Made by a program: the position numbers and the translations under genes. DNA of 64,000 bases from the NCBI GenBank assembly GCA_964035545.1, contig OZ037765.1, positions 12,640,698-12,704,697 on the forward strand, given 5' to 3'. Position 1 is the stretch's first letter, and every line of letters begins with the position of its first letter. The stretch comes from Bugula neritina. Its lineage: Eukaryota; Bryozoa; Gymnolaemata; Cheilostomatida; Bugulidae. This document shows, piece by piece, positions 54,391 through 64,000 of the stretch. The notes under the pieces were generated by a model. The model was not told the DNA's origin. It searched no databases and was given only the letters and a program-made list of their open reading frames with translations.

Positions 54391-55322
54391 AAAGTTGGAC
54401 TTGTTTTTCAAGTTAACTCCATATGCTTATTGTATGGAGGAAGATAAGCATAAAAATGATGGAAGCATTCTGATTGGTTCAGGCAATGGCCTTCAAACTA
54501 CAAATGGAAGTACAACAACCGACCTCGTTACATCAATTATTGTAACTGGCTTCACACAGATAAACCAGACTAGTATAGCCTTTGTGGATTACCATGAAGA
54601 CTGTATGAAACTATTAAATCGTATTGACAACAGCATTGAAACTTTTGCAGGAACATGTGGGTCTACTGGCTAGGCAGAGGGTGAAGTTGGGGTGGGGAAA
54701 ATGTATCACCAATATGGGGTTCAAGTAGATGTTAGGAACTCAAACATGTTATTAATAACAGATGTTGGAAACAAGGCATTAAGATCTGTAGATATGACAA
54801 CAGGAGAACTGAGTACAGTTATCAAGTCTTGTGGTTTTAATTATCCTCGAGGAATACGTTGGTTTAACCAAAGTTTGTTGATGGCCAATTACTCTGGTTA
54901 TATTTCTCAATTCAGCTGGTCAAATGACGGTACTGTAAGTAATACTGGTTTAGCTGGTTCCAAACAAAGTGATGCTTATGGTAAATTCAGTGAGGCCAGA
55001 TTCTATACACCTTATGGCATAGAAAAGGTGGGAGACAATCACTACCTTGTTGCTGACTCTGCTAATAGAAAATTCAAGCTAATGGATATGAAGAAACAAA
55101 TAGTTGGCCCAGTCTGCTTTAAAGGAGAAACCCCCTGTACAATCAGCAGTTTTTTTTCAGATCAACCTGTGTCTTTGCTGAATGTAGAAGGAATAGTTTA
55201 TGTTGGGCTGAAAAATGGAGCAATATATAAACTGAAATGTAAATAATTATGTTTGGTACTTACTTATAATGATAAAGTACCTGAAGCAATAAACCTTCAC
55301 AGTACTCCTACACACACACACA

Positions 55323-55382
<60 letters not shown>

Positions 55383-55448
55383 CACACACACATATATATA
55401 TATATATTCATATATTTATATATACATATATTTATATATACATATATT

Positions 55449-55529
<81 letters not shown>

Positions 55530-57241
55530 TGTATATACTGTATATACTGTATATACTGTATATACTGTATATATATACTTATTATAGTGATGAGGGTTGA
55601 ACCAAATTTACTCAGCATTTTATCATAAAGATATTTTACTATACTTGCCGTGTATAAGTAATAACTTTAGTAAGTTACTCAAATGTACATGAAGAGCTCA
55701 ACTATAAGAAATCTTTGAGATAAACTTCAAGTTACATATTTATTGTAGCTAAACTCTGCACATCGTATTTAGTAAATTTTTTTCTATTTACAGGTAGTAA
55801 TTTACCAGCAGAGGATATACCAGCTGAAGTATGTCAATACACCAACATCACTTCTCTCTTACCCATCGGACAAACTACAGTCAGGGTTCAGCTAGCTCAT
55901 GATTCTATCACTCTACCCGAGGGAGTGTACAAAGTTACTAGTGAGAATGGCTCTAAAATCTGTGACTATTATGTTACTGTAAAAGGTTAGCTTTAAATTG
56001 TCATACTCTGTTGATAAAGTTGTAACATTACTAACAAATACATTTCTGTTTAGGGAAGATTTTTTATAGCAGGTTACCTGATTTAATACTATAGCTTTTG
56101 CTAGAAATTGCTAAATGAATAAAAATAATCTAGTATATTATTATGTAAAATAACTGATTGTCAGATTTAAAGCTGCAGTTTATATGACTTATAATATGAT
56201 AACTTCAATATTAATAATTGCTTTAAAAAGTGCTCATTTTTCTGCATCAAAATATTGCTTAAAACTTAACACTTCAAAGCTATTTATAATAACTATTTTA
56301 GCTACACTGAGGAATCACTATTAAGGATATTGAGCACATACATAATATGCATACAGTCCTACATCACAACACATGATGTACTCGTCCAAATTGTAGTAAT
56401 ATGTTTTGCAGGGTTTTACAAGAAGTCAGCTGCATTGTATACTGCTGTTCCTTTCCAAACATGCTCCTTTTATCTTTCACAGAGTCTAGCATAGTAAGGA
56501 GACTGTCTTTTAAGTCACAATACGATGTGACATGTGATAATATTAGTAATACCAACAGCAGAAAGCTTCTGAATGTAGTTCTATCTCACCGCAGAGATCA
56601 ACTTCAAAGCATCTGCTCTCAAAGTAAGTGTACAGTTTGATATCTCTAAGGTGACAAGGTACTTTGTAACATAACTTAACTCATCACGTTCTCATTACAG
56701 GCTGTACCATGTCTACTAGTATACAGCCATACCATGACTGTACCAATGATCTCCTGACCGTCTACTGGCCAACTGATAAGCTGTATCTTGCCACCATCTT
56801 AGAACCTCCGGCAGTGTTGAGTGATGAACTGAAAAAGAGGTTGAGTAACTCTGGCACTGTAGGACTCTCTGAAATATTTTTCCCATTTCACTCTCCTCCG
56901 TAAGTATGCATTAGCAATTAATAGCTAGTCTATAACTTTGTACTTGCGGCTCATATTTTTTGTCATAGCAGAAGGGAATAACTCTTTAATATATGTTTAT
57001 TATTTAAAAGTCATCTTTTCTCACTTATTTGATCACAGTAAAAGTATACTTCTAGATGGTACCAGACCACATGTTGTTGAGGTTTAGGTGGCTAAGAGGC
57101 TTTCTACAAATAGAACTATTTTAATATAGGCTGATAGCTGCTAAGAAGAACTCTAAAGGTGAAGCTGTAAGGGTTGTACTTTACTCTTCCTGTATTGATA
57201 AGAAAAAGTCCTATGATGGTGACTCCGACACCTGTTCATAA
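54391..57241 (+). CDS. NHL-repeat extracellular protein, six exons known, one in-frame stop
   Basis: Exons: about 54391-55238, 55794-55985, 56483-56623, 56701-56899, 57130-57241, all in phase with GT-AG introns. The first carries NHL-type beta-propeller blades: [56 protein letters not shown] and [17 protein letters not shown]. The remaining exons encode about 215 residues of Cys-containing sequence with DYYVTV near an exon end; I do not recognise them. A TAG at 54671-54673 interrupts the first exon at GSTG-AEGE while the frame continues open on both sides; one base change (for example from CAG) would explain it. The 5' end and signal peptide were not found. It could be a young pseudogene, a base error, or a read-through stop. 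It lies just downstream of the truncated ShKT gene. Confidence 0.65.
55308..55590. repeat. Compound microsatellite in an NHL-gene intron
   Basis: In order: (CA)n, (CGCA)n, (TA)n with TATTTATATATACA units, (CA)n, (TA)n, and a 9-bp repeat ACTGTATAT. It lies between the exons ending 55238 and starting 55794. Confidence 0.95.
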
Positions 57242-57575
57242 TTCCTGAGATGTTATCAGTTGAGCTGATGTTTAATGGAACTTATATATGTCATTGTGAC
57301 ATAGATAATACGTAATATAATTTAATTTTCAGCTAATATTGAAAAAAATTAACATAATTGATTTTTCATTTAATTTCTACCAAATATGTTTCAAATTTTA
57401 AATTACTAACTTTAATTGTTGGATGATGCTACAACATCTTTTAATGAGTTTTTTTGGAAGAATATATTATATTTTTATATAATTGTCTATCTGCTGCAAT
57501 TTCATAAAATAATTAGCAATGTGAATTTTCAAAGAAATCAGACCAATCGTTGTTATAATACAAGCATATAACTGT

Positions 57576-57989
57576 ATGAATGTGTGCGTGTGTAGGTGTG
57601 GTGTGTGTGTGCTGTGTGCGTGTGACTGCGTGAGTGTGAGAGTAAGTGTGTGTGTATATGTGTGTGTGCAGGTATGTGTGTGTGCAGGTATGTGTGTGTG
57701 CAGGTATGTGTGTGCGTACGTGTGTGTGTTGGGTGTGTGTGTTTGTAATTCGGTTGCATCATTGACTGGTACATGTATCATAAAGCTAGAAATTCATGTG
57801 TGTTCGTGCGTGTGTGTGTTTATGTGCATGTGTGCGTGTGTGTGTGTATGTGTTTGTGTGTGTATGTGTATGTGTGTATGTGTGTATGTGAGTGTGTGTG
57901 TATGTGTGCCTATGTGTGTAGGTGTGTATGTGTGTGTATGTGTGTATGAGTGTGTGTGTGTGTATATGTGTGTATGTGTGTATGTGGGT

Positions 57990-58041
<52 letters not shown>

Positions 58042-58115
58042 GTATGTGTGCATGTATGTGTGTATGCGTGCGTGTGCGTGCGTGTGCGTGCTGTGTGTGT
58101 GTGTGTCGGTGTGTT

Positions 58116-58203
<88 letters not shown>

Positions 58204-58213
58204 CGTGTGTGTT
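57576..58213. repeat. (TG)n-rich microsatellite, about 640 bp
   Basis: TGTG with TATG, TGCG and TGCA variants, almost perfect (TG)n at 58116-58198. It is interrupted by ordinary sequence at about 57745-57800. The Val-Cys and His-Thr frames on both strands are artefacts. Confidence 0.95.
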
Positions 58214-58833
58214 TGTCTGATGCTATAGATAGCTCTGATTAGCAAATTTAATCATTATCTCTATCATAGCAACAGACTATGTCAATTAATGATCAACCAA
58301 GTTTTTATTAACTTTCTTTTACAAAAAGTTCACATAATTTATAAATAATATATCAGCATCAATTTTTATTACCAATTATGTAATATCTATTATAGAATAA
58401 AACTTCAAGTAGCAATACAAAGTATAGCGAGAGAATTTACAATTTAAATAGCAGTTCTTTGAGAAAAATAATTTCGAATAATCTAAATGAGTAGTTTTCT
58501 TTGTTCCTCCTATTGTAGAAGTTTAAGCACCACAAGTATAGTCACATGTGTTGCTACAAGAGTGTACACTACAATTATATAAAAAAACAAAAAGCTATAA
58601 TTGATACGAGACCACTTGGTAACATGGTACTTATGTTTGAAAATTCTACTGCAGTTCGATGAAAGAATATTAGACAGAATAAATACTCAATAATAAATCA
58701 TAAGTAATAAATGATAAATACTCAATTATAATTAACAACTAACAACTGATAAATAATTAAAAATCAATAATGAATACTAAGTAAATAATAATTAATAATA
58801 AGTTCCAGTTGCACACAATCTATTCTATAATAA

Positions 58834-58952
58834 TATATATATATATATACATGTGTATATATATATATATAAATGTATATATATATATATATATATATCT
58901 GTTCTGTGCTGATGAAGGGACAAACCCCGAAACAGCTGCTGTCCACAGATTG

Positions 58953-59029
<77 letters not shown>
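58834..59029. repeat. (TA)n blocks flanking the hammerhead
   Basis: AT alternation at 58834-58898 (with short breaks) and 58953-59029 brackets the hammerhead sequence directly on both sides. The same arrangement, with only a fragment left, occurs at 17694-17829. Confidence 0.93.
58903..58949 (+). ncRNA. Hammerhead ribozyme, type I, minimal stem III
   Basis: The catalytic core is complete: CTGATGA at 58909-58915, GAAA at 58929-58932 and cleavage triplet GTC at 58941-58943, with the predicted cut after C58943. Stem I: TCTGTG (58903-58908) pairs fully with CACAGA (58944-58949). Stem II: GGG (58917-58919) with CCC (58925-58927), loop ACAAA, plus an A-C mismatch at its base. Stem III: ACAG (58932-58935) with CTGT (58939-58942), loop CTG. 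A four-pair stem III with a three-base loop is the form described in Penelope-like retroelements and retrozyme-like repeats. No reverse transcriptase was seen nearby, so this is a fragment or a non-autonomous copy. Confidence 0.8.
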
Positions 59030-59033
<4 letters not shown>

Positions 59034-60171
59034 CACACACTGTGTAGCTACTGTAAAAATACTAAGTATATATTTCTATCCGGAATTAGCTTGTAATAGA
59101 GATAATAACAGTTTGCAAATTCTTATATACTAAATATGGTGTTAATAAATGTATTTTTAATTCCGAAATTGACATTTTTTTGTTTATATACAAATACATA
59201 GAATACAGAAAGAAGATATAAGATGAACTTAATGTGGCAACAACTTTGAACAATAATTTATAATATCTTATGTAAGTTGTAGAAGATACCATGCTATTTG
59301 CTAAGCTCTACTTGCTATAAATATCATATCATATTATATTGACTATTAAAGTGAAATGGCTTTAATAAACATGCTATATTGTATGTGCAGGAGTCTATTG
59401 GTTCTATTAATTCACTAGCCTGTCAACTAGCAGGCCTGTAATTAGTAATGTATGCATTAGTATCTTCTCATCTTTACATGTACACTAAAGTGAAGTGCTG
59501 CGCATTGGTGATTACTTAGAAAAAAATACTGCATTTTCAGTGTATAAATCACTAATTTGTAGAAAATCTATGCAAGCTATTGAAAAGATCAAAAATTATG
59601 CACTGCAAAAATTTCTCAGGATTCTGGCAGCGTTTGTTCTATTCGAATACCATGCTTTCCTGCTGAGATATTTGGCAGGGACTGAAAAATAAACTTTTCA
59701 GGTAAAATTGGCCAAAAATGAGTAGTTTTTTGTCAATAACTTGGCAAAAAATAATCAATATTGAAAGTTCCTAAATAAGTTGCTCTGGGGAACAGGAAGA
59801 TCTGCAACATAGTTTTTAAGTTTTGATTTTAGCACAATTAGGTGAGGTTTTATTGGGGGGCTGAATTCTTATATAATAATAATGCAGCCTCAGCAAGGCA
59901 GTTGCAGTTAAAAGGTTGCCCTTATCTATCCTGGGTATATTAGAGTATAATATTATGGTATGGTATGAAAATAATAGTGAAGTGCACATCTCAACACAGA
60001 TTTTTTTCAGAAAAAGTTAGAGTTTATAATGGCTTTAAATTGCATAAATTTGCATCAGAAGCGCTCTGAGGGCTTCGGCTGCCTGGGGGCCTGGGCGGCC
60101 CCCTGGAACCCCCCTTGGCCTAAGAGTATGGCCTAGAATCTTTTTGCCACTACATCCCTGTTTATGTTACA

Positions 60172-60585
60172 TTAATGTTAATTTTATGAGTACATGTTAT
60201 GTATAGATCTCCAATCAATAGAATTTTGCAGCAATAAAGGCAATCATACTGGTTTATACTGGTTTTCAAATACTTGTAATTGTTATAATCAGCTAACATG
60301 ATTCAATGGCCTATTGTATTTATGGTTTTTCATTGTGTAACTCCATTGATAAGTGTATAAGGTGCATAAGTTTGTTTTGCTTTGTAAATATTATTATTAG
60401 TATTATATGTTATGTATTATATTTAGCTATGTACAAGTACTATTTAATTAATATTTTTGTGTTACTCTGGCATTTCAGTTAAATAAATGTCATATTTCAA
60501 AATGTTTGCGAATATTTGGCATTGCTGCTCACTCAAATAAATATTCTAATATCTATTAAGCTCATTTGTACCAACTCCTTCACCT
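60172..60585 (+). repeat. Direct repeat, copy 2
   Basis: Matches 47666-48106 in the same orientation and ends 28 bp before the start codon of the next gene. It could therefore supply promoter or 5' untranslated sequence to that gene. Confidence 0.75.
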
Positions 60586-60613
60586 GGCAACATAGCATAG
60601 CTTGCTGGCTGCC

Positions 60614-63600
60614 ATGACTACTTTCAGAGATATGGCATGTGGGGTTAGCACTTACCCTCCATCTAATGCTCCACCGAAAGAACCTCAGGCACTATTGACA
60701 AATAAGTGGCCAGAGAAAATGTGCTTTCAGAGTGATTTATCTTCAAATATTGCCCTTTACACTCTGAAAGAGTTGCATGCTGCGGGCAGGCTAAAAGTAT
60801 GACATCTGATTACACATGAATATCACCTTATAGGCGTTTGACCAAAATTTCTTATGGTTATTCAAGGTCCTTTTTGAGTTGCCCTTCCAAAGCTACTCCT
60901 ATAGCTTCTTGAGATTTAGCTGTTAGTATTGTGTACAAGAATCGCCAGTATATTATTTATAACTTTGTATGTGCTTTGTATGCTGAACCAAGATTGTTGC
61001 AGATTTTATCTTTTTAGATATGTTAAAAACTACTATTTTTACATACCAGCTTCTCTACTTGTTATTTAATTAATATTTGGTTCATGACAGCTATAATTTT
61101 TTTGTGAGATGCGTAAAATGCTGATGTATAATGAAATCAAATTGTTAATAATGCTTCTATTTTGAAAAAAATGAACAAATTGAAAAAAAAAAAATTTCAA
61201 AATTTTTAGTTGTTTTATGTGAGGGTGCAGATGTAGCAAATTTTATTTTAAAGCATGGCATACAAATATTTGTGTAATTGTGCAAGTAGTTTAGAGCACT
61301 CACCAAGTTCTACTTGCCATTTATGATGTACCAAGTCAAAACAATATAACCTGTTTTGTTTGTTTTGCTTGAACTATAACTATTGTTTTCTTAAGATTCA
61401 AAGCATACAAAAATCCTGGTTGCTTGGTATGGAGGGTACTAAAGGGAAAAACTCATTTGGTAGAAGTTCCAATACAGCAGCTGCTGCATTTGCTCGCACA
61501 GCTACTCACGTATTCAGAATGGTGATGCTTGAGGCATGTGGAGTGTTACCTGAATATTGGCCTACAGGGGGTATGTAATCCTTTACAAAGGTCTATGGTT
61601 TATTGTGTTTATTATATAACTACATATCTATAAAATACATCTATAAGGTTCTTTTCAGTTATACTTGTCAGTAATCTATCAATATGTATTACCACTGTGA
61701 AAAGAGCAATAACATCTACAGCTTATTAGTATGAGTGTTGCAGTGTAATTTTAGTAGACAGTTCTGTAACTGAGTTTTTGCATGTTTAGCTAAGATCAAT
61801 AAGTTAAAGTTTTTAGCACAGCATATTTTATGGTATGTCTCAGCACGTATGTAATTTAAACTTTATTAGCAGCTATGGCAAATTATGCAAATCAAAATAC
61901 TTGCAATTAAAATTTAGACTTAATAGTATTATGTCATGACCTATAATTATAGGATTTATATCATTTCATTATCATTGCACTCCAGGAGTTTCATCATATC
62001 GTAATGAAGATAAAATAAATTATGAACAAGTGTTGGGTGAGAAGTTTGTGCTTGCATCCAGTTATGAAGAAGCACGGGAATATTGGAGTGAGTTTGATAA
62101 AATCTATCCACACTACTTACTCGAGAAATATCTGGAAGAAGGGCATGGAAATCTAAACAGAATGATGATTATATTTAGAAAGCATATGCAAGAGGTAATC
62201 TATATGAGCTGTCTCTTGTTAGCTGATTAAAGTTTGTTAGAACTATGGCTTGAGCTCTATTCGTGGTAACAATTTTTAAAGAAATAAATGTTTTTTGTGG
62301 CATTAAATCGCATTGCAGTAACATATTTTAATAGAATAATTAGTTAAGCAGTTAAATATACAATATGGTTTTTAAAGAATTCAAAATATATAAGATGCAG
62401 TTTGAACAGCATTTTTAACATGTATGCCATTTTTGAATATTTCTGTACTGTTGGAACTTTAATAGCAACTTTACTCTTGCACGTGTAGATTAGTATATAC
62501 CTATTGCATCAATATATTATATGTGTGTGTGCGTAGTAATAGAATCGGGAGGGTGGGTTCCCCTACCCTCCCGACCCAAACTAGCCAAAATAGAACGAGA
62601 AATGTATTTAGAAAATAATTACTGTGAATGGCAGTAGGTGTCAGGTGTCACACATAAACAACAAGCTTATTTAGTAAATTGTGCTGGTTACAAAAATTAG
62701 AAGGAAAAAAACAAAACTTTCAACCAGTATTGGTGGCATGAGAAGTTGCATCGAGAACCTAATAAGTTAATAAGTTGATAGAAAAATTATGAAATATTAC
62801 ATTTAGCTGATGTGAAGCTAGCTAATACTGTAAATAATTTTAATTTTCTATTAAGTTGGCTGTTAAAATATATAAAATAGTACCATATTGTAATAAATAA
62901 GGTGTCATACTGCTGAAGTTTTATACAATGTTACTCAACAGGTAGTTGAAATAACCATAAACGTCTGTGCTCGGCAAGATACCGGAAAGACAATCAAATG
63001 TTGTCTGAGTGCTTCAGTAGTCCATAGAACTATAGATATCAGTGGAGCAGACGGAAAGTGGCTTAAAAAGTTAGCTCTACTAACCTATGGTGCTGATTGC
63101 CCTCTGGTTAATCACTTTGATCGGGTAAACACTTTGTTAATTAATTTTGTAACGCAATGTTTTACTGCTGATCAATGTTCATTAGTTCAATTTGTTAGTT
63201 ACCTACTATAAAACAAGGTTGCTTCAAGTAATTATTGCATTTTTTCTTTTTCTACAACAGATTGTTAACAAAATAGTTTAATTTCAGTTTCAGTTTTAAA
63301 ATATACAATTATTATATAATTTACTTGTTGTAATCATGAAAAAAATTCGATCAACCTTATTTTCAAGCTACTATTTATTCAGAAATGAATTTTTTATAAC
63401 ATCAAGCTTACTTGCTGTAGATGCTTGACATGGATACAGCCAAAATGACTAGGGATGAATTGCATGATGCATTTAATAACTTATATGTATCTCTCCCTTT
63501 GACTTATGCACAAATTGATGAGTCATCAAATTGTGTTGGAGTAGAGAAAGCACCACAAGAAAAATCTAATGAGAAGCCAACATCAACACAAGCAGAGCGA

Positions 63601-63747
63601 CAGAATACAAGTAACCTGAAACCAGCTGATAAAAAAGGAGAAAATGTTGTTGCTGTAAGTCAGCGTATAGTTGAAAATACAAAACCTGAGTCGGTGTTAC
63701 CATTTACAACTGGATCAAAAGTTGGTGGAGAAGAGAATCATTACTGA
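60614..63747 (+). CDS. Unrecognised conserved-looking protein, five exons, 358 aa
   Basis: Exons: 60614-60796, 61396-61570, 61986-62194, 62942-63124, 63421-63747, with consistent phases (0,1,0,0) and GT-AG ends. The ATG at 60614 is the first after an in-frame TAG near 60590. I do not recognise the family. Visible: no signal peptide and no membrane segment; an Ala-rich helix (NTAAAAFARTATHVFRMVML); charged helical sequence (SYEEAREYWSEFDKIYPHYL); a motif RTIDISGADGKW; MTRDELHDAFNNLYVSLPL; then a hydrophilic low-complexity tail of about 60 residues rich in Lys, Glu, Asn and Ser. Composition fits a soluble intracellular protein. The poly(A) signal AATAAA is at 63884-63889. Gene structure is fairly sure; function is unknown. 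Confidence 0.78.
62545..62574. repeat. Intronic GC-rich perfect hairpin
   Basis: TCGGGAGGGTGGG and CCCTACCCTCCCGA face each other with a loop of two or three bases, giving about 13 pairs with one G-T type mismatch. It lies in the intron before the exon at 62942, in otherwise AT-rich DNA. It may be the end of a mobile element or a structured RNA. Confidence 0.6.
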
Positions 63748-64000
63748 AGAACAGAGCAAATCGGGCGAGAAACATGCTAATATTGACCCTGACTCTGATT
63801 AAATATTTCTATACGCATAATTGAAAAATAAGCCTGCTCTAAATCATTGACATTATATATCTGCACTATCAACTATGGAAGTCAATAAAATAAATAAGTT
63901 TTCAAATAAGAACAAAGCACTTAAAATATTGCGTAGTTATGCCCAAAGACATGAAGTTGGTTGGAAAATAAAGACAAATAGAAGAGTTGATACTAAATGG
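63748..64000. other. 3' untranslated region and window end
   Basis: The poly(A) signal AATAAA is at 63884. The last 100 bases contain no exon that I can support. Confidence 0.45.

Larger units (their letters stand above)
57242..60613. other. Gene-free interval with microsatellites, hammerhead motif and repeat copies
   Basis: Contains long TG and AT microsatellites, the hammerhead (58903-58949), a CG-richer scrap at 60055-60170 that ends CCACTACATCCCTG and may be the end of a DNA transposon, and the direct repeat at 60172-60585. No exon was seen. Confidence 0.5.

Noticed and set aside
57576-58245. Long Cys-Val and His-Thr frames
   Set aside because: Produced by the TG/CA microsatellite in every frame.
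58809-59096. Tyr-Ile frames on both strands
   Set aside because: Artefact of (TA)n; the short non-repeat part is the hammerhead, not protein.
59672-60170. DNA transposon bounded by CAGGGA / TCCCTG
   Set aside because: The right end looks plausible, but the left end shares only six bases and the flanks do not match, so the boundaries are not supported.

Overview
The window is AT-rich animal DNA. Coding sequence is broken into short exons with GT-AG introns, the introns carry tRNA-derived SINEs and DNA transposons, and the genes match single-copy metazoan genes. Vertebrate-type repeats are absent. The SINE type, simple repeats and gene content suggest an invertebrate, possibly a lophotrochozoan such as a mollusc, but the species cannot be fixed from the sequence. 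All exon models were built by hand from splice sites, phase and resemblance to known families; no alignment software was used.

Layout. (1) 68-9983, minus: a complete 14-exon GPCPD1 (glycerophosphocholine phosphodiesterase, CBM20 + GDPD, 668 aa). (2) 9984-17984: no gene seen; two MITE-like elements, a SINE and a long AT microsatellite. (3) 17985-21305, minus: a six-exon type I membrane protein with signal peptide, two ShKT modules, a Thr-rich mucin-like stalk, a folded membrane-proximal region, one TM helix and a short tail. (4) 22226-38119, minus: a complete 22-exon MYO19 (mitochondrial myosin XIX, about 954 aa), with a 1.5-kb hAT-type element and three SINEs in its introns. (5) 42364-47367, plus: RAB24, with two alternative first exons that each encode a P-loop. 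(6) 48230-53545, plus: an inverted duplicate of the MYO19 3' end and the 5' half of the ShKT gene, now decayed and interrupted by a solo LTR. (7) 54391-57241, plus: an NHL-repeat gene with one in-frame TAG. (8) 57242-60613: microsatellites, a hammerhead ribozyme motif and a copy of the RAB24 3' flank. (9) 60614-63747, plus: a conserved-looking five-exon gene that I do not recognise.

The genes do not form a pathway. GPCPD1 acts in choline lipid breakdown, MYO19 on mitochondria along actin, and RAB24 in autophagy and endosomal traffic. MYO19 and RAB24 are divergently transcribed. The most interesting items are the RAB24 P-loop exon pair, the hammerhead ribozyme with a three-nucleotide stem III loop, and the inverted duplication whose SINE and LTR content orders the events in time.
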